64,000 bases of DNA from Sphagnum compactum (Eukaryota > Bryophyta > Sphagnopsida > Sphagnales), in contig OZ234500.1 of assembly GCA_965153455.1 (NCBI GenBank), forward strand, positions 8,494,001-8,558,000, written 5' to 3'. Each line of letters begins with the position of its first letter. The first letter of the stretch is position 1. Positions 1 to 13,200 of the stretch are shown piece after piece. The position numbers were made by a program, and so were the translations under genes. The notes below the pieces were generated by a model. That model saw nothing but the letters and a program-made list of their open reading frames with translations. It ran no database searches and was not told the DNA's origin.

Positions 1-2219
1 ATTAAATTATAATTGAATTCTTGGGAACAAGATTGATTTTTGGAACCTTTTTCAAACAAAACCCAAAATATTTACAAATTGAAAAGAATGTCAAGTTGGG
101 TACAAGAATCTAACCCCTTGAGTAGAACTACCGAGTAGAAGTACCCCTTGAACATATCCAGGTCCAAATTCTTTAAGGTGTACCAAAATCTTGTCACAAT
201 ATCACCCTTTCCTATTATTTTTACCTAGATTTTTTTACCATGTACAAACACATTTATGGATGATTATGATGGAATTTAGAATTGTAATGCTTTAAAATAT
301 AGTCCTTTTGAAATATTTAACAACTTTTGATTCATTATGTTTTATGAGAATCAAAATATAGGGTAAAAAAGGATTGTAACAAGGACTAAGTTCTTTTTGT
401 CCTATGTGGTACACCTTAAAGGATTTTCACCCATCTTCCTTTAGCTCCCTTACATTTGTTGTCCTATAATGTGCTTGAACAATCGCAAATCTCATGAAAC
501 CTTAATGCATTGATCCAAAATCGAACAAATGGTGTTATGGGTGCTTTTAAGATTCTATCCACACAGGTTCTGAACAATTTCTCAAGTTTAGTTCTTGTAA
601 AATTTGTAAAATCCCTAATTAATAACAACCAGAATTGTTGAACACAAAATCTTTCAAGAAACTACATTGCAAACTATTAAGGCAAAAAGCAATAAATATT
701 TCCCTTTTGTCGATAGGAGGTCCATTAATTGGAACTTGAATGTGAATGCCGCTTCTTGACTCCCAAATGCAAAGATTTGATGCCCAAAGTTGAAGCACAC
801 TCGATGCATGGTGCACACCTTCAAACAACATTGAAGACAAACTATTCGCAACTACAAACGACTCTTTACAACTATGGCGATGGTGTGTCACAAGAAGGAA
901 TCGACCGATGATGGTGTATCACAAGAGTTGTCAACTAATGAGGAAAAGAAACACAAGAGAAAAAAAACTCTAGTGAATAGATGAAAATGTTGCATGAAAT
1001 TCTAGCGACAACAATTTAGGGTTTGGAGCATACAAGCTATGTTAATTGTCGACATGTGGTTGGTTGGTAACATCAATGACCTCCATTTTTGCAATTTGAC
1101 AATAACCTAAAAGGATCTAAGGTTTGAAGAGGCGAATCTAGGTTGATGATCTCAAAATCTGGCTGTTCCTAATCACCACTTTACACTTTTAGATGATTTT
1201 AATCGGAAACCCCCTTTCATCCTTTTTAATTGTAGCCAAGGTTTTTTTTTACGTAGAAATTTGGCGATTTTTCGCACAGAAAAAAACATTGTTCCTTATA
1301 TGTGTAAGATCCTTGCCAATTTTTAAAAATAGGTGTAAGAACTTCCCCTTATCCCAAGCCCATTATTCTGGAAATGCCCCCACCCTAGGGCTTTACCCTA
1401 CACATTAAAATCAAGGGTGTGAAGATGGTTGTTTTTTAACCTCATTAATATGGTCAAATTGGCCACCCTTGTTATTATGCAACTAATTGAATTTGTTGCA
1501 CTCCCCCCCATTTTTTCAAATGTCATTTCTATAAAAACATGTCTTTTAAGCCTTTCTCGTTGTGAGTACAATAACATATGTGACTAAACTACCTTACCCT
1601 GAGGTTAGTTTCATCATTAAATAATCCTCAAAATAGTGAAATGAAATTTTATGAAAATATGACCTTGATATGTTGAAAATTATCATAATTATCATAGGCC
1701 ACACTTTGAATAATTTGGCTAATCATATCACACTATTATAGTAGATGATGGAAAAATGTATAATTTCAAATTTTTAAAAATTATTTATTTTGTCAATGTG
1801 GAAACTGACCCTAGGCTATGGTACTTGTTTGAAATGACTTAAGTAAATTTTGTTTGTTTTGCCTTCCTCTCCCAAGCAAGTGCATCCAATATGATGTCTT
1901 TTTTTTAATCGTATCAAATACTAACATTTACACATGGCATGTGTGATATTTACATGGTGTAAGGGCATATGATATAAATATTAATATAAACCATTTTAAA
2001 TGCATGTGGGTTGTGACATGTCACATTAATTTGCTAGATTTATATCATTCTTAATACTATTTATGGGATTTGATGTGTCTTAACATGTAGGCGTGTAGGC
2101 CCCCCAAGTCAACCTCATTGACATGTATGTAATTAGTATGGAATTAATGGTGTATGTAAGCAACAACATAGATGATTTTTCACATTTTTTCATCCAAGTA
2201 GATTCCCTAAAACCCCATT
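1..2219. other. AT-rich DNA, no gene recognised
   Basis: Only short open frames (90 codons or fewer) with no recognisable motif or consistent frame occur here. I saw no splice-site-flanked coding stretch, no transposon end and no RNA gene. It looks like decayed intergenic DNA. Confidence 0.5.
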
Positions 2220-2224
2220 ACCCA

Positions 2225-2510
2225 CATAGGTAGGTAAGTAGATATTTAGGTTGGTAGGTAGGTAGAGAAGGAAGTAGATTGATTGTAAATAGGTTGATAG
2301 GTAAGTTGTAGGTAGGAAGTTAATAGATAGTAGCCAATAGCTAAGCAATTAAAGATAACTAAGTAATAAGTAGGTAAGCATGTAAGTAGTAGGTAGTAGG
2401 TATGTAAGTAGTGGGTAAATAGGTAGATATGAAGGTATGCAAGTAAGTGTATCATTTATTGACCATCTACCCACTTATAGTTTATTTACCTACCTACCTA
2501 CATAAATTTA
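2225..2510. repeat. Degenerate TAGG/GTAG tetranucleotide array
   Basis: Imperfect repeats of TAGG, GTAG and TAAG run for about 230 bp. They end in a short stretch of the complementary CTAC type (about 2,485-2,503), so the array contains both orientations. The open minus-strand frame across it (rich in Tyr, Leu and Thr) is only a translation of the repeat and should not be called a gene. Similar arrays recur near 23.25, 24.45, 49.1 and 49.6 kb. Confidence 0.8.
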
Positions 2511-3880
2511 GTGTAAAAAGACATGAAATAAACATGTTCATAATGATATGTTAACAATAATTTACACCTTTATGAAATTGTGTTGCATGGTTAATTAAGA
2601 TTTTGTTCTTCCTCATGGAGGTGATTGCAATTCAAGTCATCATGCTTGCAACCTATAAATACATGCATTAAGGACTAAAAGTAGGGTAGGTAGCCACATT
2701 ACTTATCCCAACTTAATTTTTATTTTAAATAATTTTAAATTAATAATAAATAATTTTCAAATCATAATCCTTTTTTTTTGGTGAAAATGGACAAGCCATG
2801 TCAACTAACACTTGCTAATTTTTAATAAAAATAAACACACAAGAATCCTTAAACTTTTAATTAAAACAAACATGATAAGGTGGACACAACTAGACACTCA
2901 ATCATGTTTGAGAGACTTTAAATTACTAATACAAATGTTTGTTTTGCATATCATAAGTGATTAATCATCTTTTACTATAGAGTAGGCTTGTTCGAGGGTT
3001 TGATTTGATTCAAATAACTTCATTAAAAAAATATAAATACAAAATATGTAGTAATGTGTTTTCCTATTTTTTTGGGAAAATACCTAGTATATATTAACTT
3101 CTAATTATATGCAAAAAAAAGTTAAAATAGGTATTAGAATGATGATTAAGCTATTGGTTTTCAAATCTATTAACAACACTTCATTAGAGTCCTGACAAGT
3201 CTTCTAATTACAAGTATTAACCAAATTTTTTTACGCAAGTCTTAATTCCTTTTAGTTTTTTCACACCTAACCTCCATTTGTTCTACCACACACAAATTAG
3301 TGCTATCAAAACATCCAACACTTGCAAAAAAAAATGATACACAACCAAAACAAAGAGGAGAGGAAATGCTACCCCATTCCCCTCATAAACCCCATTTGGA
3401 ACAACAAGAATTCAAAAAAAAAAAACTACATCATGTCCAAATTGAATTAGTTGTCAAATTGTCTACATGTCTAGTAAATGTTAATCTTATGACTCTAATT
3501 TATTCCTTAATTTTATGGTTCAACATATTCTTATTCAGATATTAAGGATCTATAATTATAACCATTATAGAAATCAAAGAGTAAACCCAAACAAAAATCC
3601 ATCAAAATCCATATGTGCAACAATGTAACATCTATAGTAATTTGAAAACAGGTTCACCTATATGGAACAAAAACAAAAAATAGAAAACAAAATACAATGT
3701 AACACAAATGTTCTTTTTCATCAAAATCCTTTGTTAATTTTTTTCATGAACTTCTCCTCATCTTCAAGAACTACTTAATGTTTTAATGATCACCAACTCA
3801 AAACTCTTCCCATAAGTGATTCCTAATTTTCCACCATGAACATGAATTCAAATTTTCAACTAATCCTAATAACTTAGCCT
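2511..3880. other. AT-rich DNA, no gene recognised
   Basis: The sequence is dominated by A/T runs and short homopolymers. The 81-codon plus-strand frame at 3,300-3,545 has no family resemblance I can name and is followed by stops in every frame. Nothing else is supported. Confidence 0.5.
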
Positions 3881-3881
3881 T

Positions 3882-4120
3882 ATGCTACCACTCTATCCTA
3901 TAATGACACATTTTTTTGTTCGCTTTAACCTTACCCCCCAAAGGATCCAAAAATTAAAGAAAGGAAATTTCTTTTCCTTGGATTGGTACATTTTGAATAA
4001 AAACGGTTTTCAATATAATATTGGTCAATTAAACATGTTAAGTGATAAAGATGTAGCATTGGTCAATGTCAACAAATTAAAGGCCTACCAAAATCCAATT
4101 ATCACGGTTGTCATAATAAT
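3882..4120 (+). pseudogene. Possible Ty3/gypsy integrase C-terminal tail
   Basis: The frame opening at 3,882 contains a segment reading LNKNGFQYNIGQLNML and then VNVNKLKAYQNP. This resembles the end of plant gypsy integrases, where an SH3-like 'G-P-Y ... NG-Y-L' segment is followed by 'V-N/G-x-x-LK-Y'. Nothing upstream in the window looks like reverse transcriptase, RNase H or the integrase core, so this would be a 5'-truncated polyprotein. It lies directly upstream of a long decayed frame and an LTR start in the same orientation, which fits the 3' half of an LTR retrotransposon. The match is short and made by eye; an unrelated decayed frame is possible. Confidence 0.35.
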
Positions 4121-4439
4121 AATAATTACCAAAGATATAAATGGAATCCTACCGAAGGAATGGGTAGAAGGAAGAACTTTGGAAGAAGGTGGAAGCAATT
4201 GGAAAATCTCTATGAATGTTTAAATCCCAATATATGTGAAAGAAGAAAGTGACATAATAAGAATTATGGTGACAAAACATTTACGACAGTAGCAAAAAAA
4301 CTAATTAGGGATAATAAAGAACGAAAAAGTGTCACGACCATTCATTATGACACAACAATCAAGGCAATTTTGAATACAAAAATAATTGTGCCTATGAAAC
4401 CTTTATGGATGCCAACTGTGTAACTAACCCATCAACAAA

Positions 4440-7400
4440 AGAACAACTTAAGGAACATACATCGATGGTTCCGACATTTTGGGAAATTATTACCAGAAGA
4501 AAATGAACATTTGAATGAGTGGAACAAACGTGTAGCAAAAGTTAAGTGGGATAAGCTTCATAGTAATTATTTTGCACACTAGAAAAGGTAGCAAGTAGGA
4601 GAACAAAAAACTTTCTTCACTAGCGATTGAAAGGGCAAATAGGACTAATCTAGTGGAAAAGATCAGTCAACATACATGAGGAGCTTTGGTTATTTTCAAA
4701 TTCAGAATTAGAATGGGGAACAAAGCAAGAAATGCCAAATAATTTAGATGTTGAACATAATGTTTTTTTTTCAACCTCATCTTAGTATAGTAGATCGTTG
4801 GGAGAAGTTGAAGCATATTGAGAAAACTTTACACCTACAGACTTTTGAGTGTTTACTATTGTAGAAAGATAATACATTAATGAAGAATTCAAGCATAATT
4901 TCCTTAGAACTTAGGGATATTGGCATGCAAAATGAAACATATTATTTGAAGGAAAAACTAGTAAAAAAGAGAGCAAGAATTGAAGAATCAATCTGTCATT
5001 TAGGTTTGGATTATTTCTTTGCAAGCATTATCAAGTAGCTAGTGCGTCCACCAACTGGAACAAAGAGTTCAACTATTACAAGGAACAACCCTTGGATTCA
5101 ATGATGGTGAAACATAAGTTCAAAGGTGGATTGTTTTTTGCAACCAAACATATGTTGTTCAAAACTAAGGATATGACTGTGGAGATTCAACCCATATTGT
5201 TGAATCAAATCCATTTTCTAGCATGCATGTACATCATAATGTGGGCAACCATGAAGGAAGAGCACGCCTGGACGATCGAAGCAAAACTTGATGAATTTCG
5301 TAGGTTTGATTGGAACACAATTGACCTCCTTGTGATCAAGGAGTTCATTTGTAGCTTCCGAATGTCCAATGAAAGAAACACTTTACGTGGTAAGTAGATT
5401 GCATTGGATTGTCGTTCCATTAACAAAATCTTTAAATTGTTAGTGGAAGGTTTGCGATGCTAATAAAAGAATCGTACAACAAAGAGTGGACGAAATATTT
5501 TGAACGAAGGAAAGATGAGCATTATAAGTAAGACTCGGGTTACATCCTTTCAAAGGTCCACACTTCCAAAATGTAGATGCAATTAAAGACATTGGTGGAG
5601 GTTGCAACATTTTGGCAAGGTAATTGCTACATCTCTATAACCTTGTTGTCTAGAGTAAACACTACTGAAAAGGGCATAGTCAATTGGGTTGAGTGGTTCA
5701 AAATGTGATTACATAAGGAGATGATTGCAATCCAGAGAAAGGTGGGGAAAATAGGGAATAGTTTAGTTGGTCGTGCTCTTACTCTAGTTGCAAAGCATTA
5801 TACTACATTAAAGTACACAAAGGAAGATGAATAATAGCCAATTGGGCATCTTCAATGCCCAAAGAAGACAAGGAAAATGACACTTCAAGTACCCTCAATT
5901 CCAACATGGGCATAAACTTAATGGTGTATTTGTCACAATAAAAATTCCCACTTGAAGAAAAGGAAACTATGAAGGAGGAGGAACCACCTCTAGGGATGAA
6001 AGTAGCGCAAGAGGGGGGTATCTTTCAAACTAATGTGCAAGAAAAAGAACATGTGCAGGAGATAAATGTGCCTCAAACCAATGTGCAAGGCCAAAAAGTA
6101 GATGTGCAAATAAACTTCTTTGACAAATGTATCGCATTTAGCTAGGGAAGAAGTTGTAAAATTGGGAAATGATCAACCAAATTTGGTAGGCGTCTTAATT
6201 AACATCCAACGAAATTTTGGAGAGGTTGTTGATACCTAACCAATTTCAGCAAGCAAATTTGATAAAGATGGACATTGTTAACCAACAGAATTTGGTAAAC
6301 ATGTTTGTTGAATACCATCCATTAGAGCCTACCAATGAAGTGGTGACAAGTGTTATTGAACCATGTGATGCCAAATATAGTCCCCTCTATGAACTAGTGT
6401 TTTATCATGACAAAACCAAAGTAAAATATTCTTTAGAACACAAGGATTCTATGGAAGTATAAATAGTGGAACTCGTTCATGTTTCGGCTAAGAAGGCGAG
6501 GGATGTGAAGAAGTGTTATGGGAAAAGAATTTGGTAGCTTTCATTAGAAAAGGAATGTTTGTAAAAAGTAATTGTGTATGAGCGAAAGTGTGTGCAATGA
6601 CGCATTGATCCTCTTGAATTTGAAGCCCATTAATAGGAATGGGAGAGGAACAATGCCATACTTGTTATCGCTCAAAGGCAATTGGACCAAGAACTCCATG
6701 AAACTCAACAAGAGCTAGAGAAAAGCCAAGCACAAGAGAAGGAAGTGAAGGGAAGCTTTGGTAACTTTGCAAAGGAACTTTGATATCATGGAGGGCACAT
6801 TCGCTCGAGTGGTGGAAGAAATGAAGACAATTACAGTTTGATATGAGGGGATGGTGACAACAACAACAAGGCACAAGGAGGAGATGGAGCTAGTGACAAA
6901 GTGCATGAAAACAACTAAAAAGAAAAAATTCAAAATGTCAAATAAAAAGGAGATGTGGCAAACCAATTCCATGAACTTGGAATCAATAGTACAACTATTG
7001 AAAGAAGAAAAATAGACCAATGTGGAAGTTAACCAGGCGTGTGAAAAATTCATCCGAGAGAAAATATAGGGTCTTAAGGAACAAATCCAATTTTTAGCTT
7101 TCAAAGATAAAGAATTAACTATACAAAGAAAAAACAAAAACAAGACAAAGGAAGGATGGCTGAGTGAAGGCACTAGCATTGGAACATTCAATAAAAGCCA
7201 TTTTATGCAATGGAATGCTTCAAAACCAAGGTGAAGAACTCTCTATAATACTAAATGAAACACAATTGTCCATGGTACAACTATATTATCAAAAGGAACA
7301 TGAGATGGTGACAAAGCTTAATGTTGCACATACGCGCCTTTGAGAAGGGGAATAATCTGAAGAAATATAAACAAAAAAGGAGGAGGAAGATGAAGACGAA

Positions 7401-8520
7401 ATGTAAGAAATGTTTAATACATAATTCACAGAGCAAGTTGGAATAAAGGAGCAAACAAAGGGTGGAAGGAGTGGGGAGAAGGGCCACAAGGATGTAAGGA
7501 ATAAGAGTTCGCAATAGCAACTTGATGATTTTTCATGATGTGAGCATTTGCCCATGACATATCATTACAAAATTTGTATTCATCTTCCTATTTACAATGA
7601 TCGAACAAAAATCGTTCCCCCTACATTAGATGCAGAGGTTGTCGGATTCAAACCTTGTAGCCTAAATTATGTGTTGCATATTTTGAAGGAGTTGGAGTAT
7701 GCCCTACCAATCATTCCTCGCTTGGAGGTGTATTACATCATCTATTGGCTGCAAACATGCATTTTGGTAGGATTTGTTCCACCAATGCTCAATGCCCATA
7801 TCCTGATTGATGATTTCAAACGTATGTGGAAGATATAAGATAAATAGTTTCGGGAATACTTCACATACAACATTATCTATGGCTATATCATTTTCAATGA
7901 TGGGTGTGGCTATGGAGTGTTGGAGCATCTTATAGGTTGTTTGGGTGTATATGTGCTGCAGTATTACCATAGATTGGAAGTGGCCTACAACAAGTACCTT
8001 TTTGAACATACAATAGTGGTTAGTCACAAGCCAAATTTTCTCATGGCTAGAATGGATTTCATACTAGACACAATCAAGAACAAAGTTAAGGAGGATACCA
8101 TCAAAACGTGGTAGTGGACGCAAAAGTTGTGAGATTTACAAGAGAGTTGTGTGTTCAAGGACTTATTGAAAGAGGCAATGACATCAATTGCTTGGCGTTG
8201 CACAACAAAGGGACCAAATTTGCATGTTGCTCAAGTTCATTTCAAAAGGGACCACATGATATTACAAGTAACAGTCTACAAAATAGACCATCTGATGAGG
8301 TAGCTACACAAGAAACTAAGAAGTTTGATGACTTGTGAGTTCCAGCAATGCCTTTCACATCATCCACTACTCCTTGGGAAAGATAAGATGTATCGACAAC
8401 TTTTCCAAAGACAATACCAGGCGAAAGTTTTGCATTAGAAGTGGATTCTAATGATGAAATTGATGATTTTTTAATTCCAGCTGACATACCAAATCATGGC
8501 CAATAGCCCCACGCAAGGGA
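4440..8520 (+). pseudogene. Decayed accessory ORF of an LTR retrotransposon
   Basis: Coding-like segments in the plus orientation follow one another with many stops and frameshifts. They lie near 4,467-4,580, 5,040-5,450, 6,217-6,560, 6,600-7,300, 7,548-8,110 and 8,340-8,500. The 5.1-5.45 kb part includes an EF.CSF..S...NTLRGK..ALD...IN..FKLL pattern. That pattern is reminiscent of the 'RGK-x-V-x-F/L ... IN' core of plant transposon-associated proteins (Athila-type or Transposase_32-like ORFs). The 6.6-7.2 kb part is rich in Lys, Glu and Gln with heptad-like spacing, suggesting a coiled coil. The last part contains alternating hydrophobic helices. Its position, after a possible integrase tail and before a polypurine tract and LTR, is that of the extra 3' ORF found in some plant gypsy elements. 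The family assignment is inference. Confidence 0.45.
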
Positions 8521-8568
8521 TGGTTTAAATTAAAAAAGATCAAGACCTTGTGAGGACACTAAGGTACT

Positions 8569-8580
8569 AAAGGGGGGTAA
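8569..8580 (+). other. Polypurine tract of LTR retrotransposon
   Basis: The sequence AAAGGGGGGTAA lies immediately before TGTTAGGAAT. A G-rich purine run followed within a few bases by TG is the normal plus-strand priming site next to a 3' LTR, and it matches the orientation of the decayed ORF upstream. Confidence 0.65.
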
Positions 8581-9015
8581 TGTTAGGAATGTGTAGAAAT
8601 GGTTTCTTACCAAAATAAAGCTTGTTGAACACTTGTAGCAGTCTTTAGCCTATATCCTATCGAAGTGTATCTGTGACCTTATCGAACATAATCAAATTAC
8701 CTACTGAATCCAAGCAATCACCTTATTGAACCTTGACAAGGTTAACTTCTTTGTATCTTGTGGAGTTCGGTTGTAACTATTTGAGGCCTACCAAAGCGGC
8801 TAGTACTACCAATACAACATAAGGCTCTAACTATCTGAGGGTTTGAAGAGGTAGGGAAAGGAAATGAAATATAAGGGGCAAGAAATGATCTTTCTCTTTG
8901 GCTCCCTCACACATATATATCTTGTATTCAAGCACTATTAGTAATACATGCCACATTGTCTATTGTCTATTGTCTATTGTTGCTATGTATGCATGATTTA
9001 ATTCTCACTTGATAA
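8581..9015 (+). repeat. Probable 3' LTR (start clear, end approximate)
   Basis: The sequence begins TGTTAGGAAT directly after the polypurine tract. It carries an ACATATATAT promoter-like box at 8,911-8,920, followed by a pyrimidine/AT-rich stretch and a short heptamer array. I could not find the matching 5' LTR upstream, so the right end (somewhere near 9,000-9,050) and the target-site duplication are unconfirmed. No tRNA primer-binding sequence follows, which fits a 3' rather than a 5' LTR. The 5' part of the element is probably deleted or left of the window. Confidence 0.5.
8955..8980 (+). repeat. ATTGTCT heptamer microsatellite
   Basis: Three perfect copies of ATTGTCT plus a partial fourth lie inside the probable LTR. 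Confidence 0.85.
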
Positions 9016-9590
9016 CTAGTTCAAGTATGTAGCTTCATGAGGTTTGTCTTTATTACTTGGGTATGTGGCATTGATAGACAAGAACCAAGTAGCGATGTAG
9101 AGCTTGGTTCTTGGAAAATCATTGTTAATAATCAACTAGTCATAGACATTCCTATGAAAAAGATGTGGCAAATGGAAGGCAAGTTTTTCTTGTGGGGTCA
9201 ATGTTCATTACTTTTGGTTGTGGCTAATCCCTAACATGTAATCAACAATCTTTTTGAAATCTCTTGTGATTAACCTCCATTTATTTTTACATGTAAAGTC
9301 ATTTAAGGTGTTGTGAATATCTTGCAACAATGACATATGTTGAAATATTCCTCCATTGTACTACAATAATCTCGAACATGTCTCATGGGTCAGGTTTGTC
9401 CAAGGCTATTACATGTTCATGACATTTCATTTACATGAGAGCAAGAACCTCCCCAAGCTCCCAATTAGGTTGTTTCAATTTTCTTATTTAAATATCCAAT
9501 GATGCATTTGAATTGGATGAGGTAGCTTTCTTCTTGCCCTTGTTTCACTTCTTTCATGAACCTTCATCATTGTTGTTGTGTCCTTTTGCA
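9016..9590. other. No gene recognised
   Basis: A 65-codon plus frame at 9,037-9,234 has no recognisable motif and no flanking splice signals. The rest is AT-rich and featureless. Confidence 0.45.
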
Positions 9591-9593
9591 TTC

Positions 9594-9855
9594 AATTGGA
9601 AACATGTTGCTAAAAAGAAGATGAATTTCATGAAATTTGGTGATCACTTTTGGATATGTTGCATTGTATTGGAAACAACTTGTTAACTTGAAGTTGACAT
9701 GGATCAAGATTTCATGATTTAAAAAAAAAAATTACAATTGGATATTAGAAACATGTTGCTGAAAAAAAAATGACCCATGAAATTTGGTGATTTCTTTTGG
9801 AGATGTTGCATTGAATTGGAAACATGTTGATAATAATAAAAACATGACATTCATG
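9594..9855 (+). repeat. Two-unit diverged tandem repeat (about 148-bp period)
   Basis: A unit containing GGAAACATGTTGCT, then ATGAAATTTGGTGAT, then TTGCATTG.ATTGGAAAC, occurs at about 9,594-9,700 and again at about 9,742-9,850, with several substitutions and small indels. A poly-A run (about 9,720-9,730) separates them. There is no coding signal. Confidence 0.75.
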
Positions 9856-10104
9856 ATTTGATTTCTGTGCTTTGATCTTCGATTCTTGTTTGCTTTTGTT
9901 TTTTGTTTCTTCAATTTAAATTAGTTTGAAAAATTGCAAAATGTTTTGCAATGAAGATTTTTTTACCTTCTTTATTTGTTTCATTGGAACTATTGAAGTT
10001 GGAGGGGTTGAATTGGGATGCATCCATGCTTTGTGAAGGTTTTCCTCCATGCGACCTTGTGTGAACTTTTTGTAATTCGTGGTTCATGTTCATTTGTGCG
10101 AGCT

Positions 10105-10180
10105 CACTTTCTATAGCAATGGTAGTGAAAAAAGGCAATGAACAAGCAAACTTTCTATAGCAAGGGTAGTGAACAAGCTT
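10105..10180 (+). repeat. Short 44-bp tandem duplication
   Basis: ACTTTCTATAGCAA followed by GGTAGTGAA starts at 10,106 and again at 10,150, with one substitution between the units. The surrounding frames are unremarkable. Confidence 0.75.
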
Positions 10181-10209
10181 TGAGTGATGATGGCACGAAA
10201 AAAGATGCA

Positions 10210-13200
10210 TGAGCTTCTTGTAGTGATGTTAGGGAGGTGTGAGAAAAATATTTTGGATTTTACATAACATTGAGTTATATGCTCGGAAATTGGCCTCTTG
10301 CACAACATTAAGTTTTGGACTGGAAGTCTTCATTTTTGGAAGATTGAGTTTTAATTAACGAAGGGCTTAACATTGCCCTAAAACACATCTTAAGAGGGCT
10401 GCCATGCCATCTTTTTTATTACTAAACATTTGATATGTCAATAGTCACCTTGAATTTTCCCCTTCAACACCAACTTAAGGTGCATTTAACAGGTCCAGGT
10501 GTAAAGTTTGCTTTAGGACTATTAAGAAGAGTCCAATTTTCAGATACATGATTTCAAATTACCACCACTTGAGCATTACTACTCTATAACTACATGTACT
10601 TTCCATGATGGATAGCTCCGAAAAGTCCATGAAATATATATTTGTGCATTAATAGAAGATCCAGTTAACGAACCATACCCACATTATCCTAGTCACAGCT
10701 TGGGTTACCAAAGATTTTGTGATACTATTGTTTCGAATTTTGTGGTCGTGGAAAACAAAAAGAAAAGATATGAGAGCAAGAGATTATCAAACTCTTTTTG
10801 GTCAGAATTTGCAGGGGTAACCATGCTGTTCTGGATGGTCTGTAGGCAAAAGTGCAATCAACCCATGTGAATCCAAAGCCAGGAGCCTATGACATTAATT
10901 TTCAGTGGCTAGTAACTTAGCATGTTTCTGTAATGCCGGAATCAAAAAGCACATTGCACATGTCAACATCCATGACGCCTCTCCCCTAAGATTTGATACA
11001 GTCACGACTCACATCCCTTCAGGAGACTTACCCCCTTACATGTGCTGTTAAGAGTGTGATAGTAATTATAAGGAAAAATTTGCAGGAAACCAAAGCTTTT
11101 AATGGAGAGATTTGTGTGATTGTATCAAGAATGTCACAACTCATGATCACAAATAACTTTAACAGTGTTCTGGCACCCGGATTCAGGAAAGTAGGTCACG
11201 GGTAAAGAAAGAGGCTAATGGACAAGATCAAACAAGACAGCTTAGAATCAGTGGCTGAGATAAACCTGTATGATTTGACGAATTTACCTTGTAAATAGTG
11301 GGAACTTTACAAAGTGTAAGAGCATTTCCAATGTCATCTTATAAATTTTTTTTGGATGAAACACAGTAAAGTTTATGTCGGTTGAGAGTAATAAATTGGT
11401 TTTGTGCCAATACATACACCCATACTCTCAATGTATGCCACGTATGGGGTATTAGCCCCAATAAAAAATGGTCACAAATAGTGTCAAGAATTTAAAATTT
11501 AAGAACCAATGAGATTATTGAACATGCAATTGGTGGGGCTAGCATGTTTTTGTTTCGAGGAAGAGGGAGTGGGGTGGTTGTGAGGATTTTTTGATTCCTG
11601 CCCTTGGGAGAGGGTGAAGGAGCTAGCCACCTCACTCAATGATGTGAATGATTGAGTTCTCAATAGCACCACACTTTATCCTATATCTTTTGGGAACAAT
11701 TCAACTTCTATCTATTTGAACTATAAAGGGGGTGTCACATGAAAATTTATCTATGCTTTTATTTTGGGGTGGAAAGCATATCTAGGCCTCTATGTTTGGG
11801 TGCTCATTGTTTAAAAAAGATTTGTGATGAGTCAATCAAAGTGGCTCCTTAAAAAAACAAAAGAAAAAAAGGTGAGTGCATCCCCCGGCTAGTTAATAGA
11901 AGACACAATATACACCCATGTATGTACACATGATGCAATGTCTTGCATTGCACAATATAACAATCGTTCAATATTAACCAGATAGAATGATTGGTCATTT
12001 AACAAATTCTCATCTTTTATTGTCCCAATTTTTATGTTTATGGGTGAGGTTTGGAAACACTTAGTTAAGCCATCTTGGATGTTAGAAATACTCTTCTTGA
12101 AGGCCCAAATAATGGCTATGGGTGAAGCTGCTTTAAGAACTTTGCTTGAAATAAAATATACCATCCCTATTGTGGAGGTAAATTACACCAGATAGCTGTG
12201 CCTCTGTTTTAAACAAAAGAAAGTTTCTCTGAGTACTTAGTGATACGTCACTAGGTCGCATGGATCCCTGCCTTCCTGTTACAAGCCTAGCTCTGTGCAC
12301 CTAGTTTGTAAAGCTGGAATAGAGCTGATTCATTAGAATGGTGTTGTATGATATGGTCACATCTGAACTTTACATCTTTAGCTTGCTTATGATCAGGATG
12401 ACAGTCTTGCAATACTAGTCTCATGTGGCAGGGATGAAATTAAGAAGATGATTGGGAACTGAGTCCAATGAGACAAAAGTAGAGACAACCAATTGTCTAA
12501 AAAACGGAAGTGTTGTATGCTGCGATTCATTCATGACAATATTTTAGACACATCAGGAAGGGCCAGTCTGATGAGACAAAAGTAGAAACAAAAAGTAGAG
12601 ACAGCAAAATGGAACTGCTTTTCAGCTGTTCCCCAAAACTTAATGATGGTGATAAAATTGCAAACGTAGCCAATGCATACATAGCCAGAAACAAAGGAAT
12701 ATGTGATCATATTTGTACCACCTGCACTAGTTGTTTTTGCTTTATTTAAGTCTTGCCTGACTAATTTACTACAAAGGTGTTAGAGTTCTCTGTAAAGTCA
12801 CTCTATCCTTGGGTCCTCGTTTGACAGTGTAATGCATGCTTCATCCTCAATTTGAGTTCAGCTGTACCATTTCATGAACTGGGTATCAGTTCAGAAGATT
12901 TGCAGATCTTAGTCTGGTAAGGCTTCATTTTCAAACTAGTGAAGGCACACAGGCTAGAGAAATCCAAAAGTGGAGGTGAAACTCCAATTTAGGTGAGGAA
13001 ACTAGTTTAGTCACTGTTTTTTTTTTTTCCCCCTGTGCACTGTTTTCATCCTGACTTACCATTTCATTCCTAGTTTGGAAGAAACTGGGGCCAATATCCC
13101 TAATTTTTCAAACAATCATGTGTCAATCAAGAATAGTATATTAGTTGGATGGAGTAAAGAAAACACGATATAATATGTGGCCCATGACAGCATGGGGGCA

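Noticed and set aside
2246-2455. 69-codon minus-strand frame rich in Tyr/Leu/Thr
   Set aside because: It is a translation of the TAGG array.
11318-11880. MITE starting at TAAGAGCATTTCCAATG
   Set aside because: No inverted partner or target duplication was found in the following kilobase.
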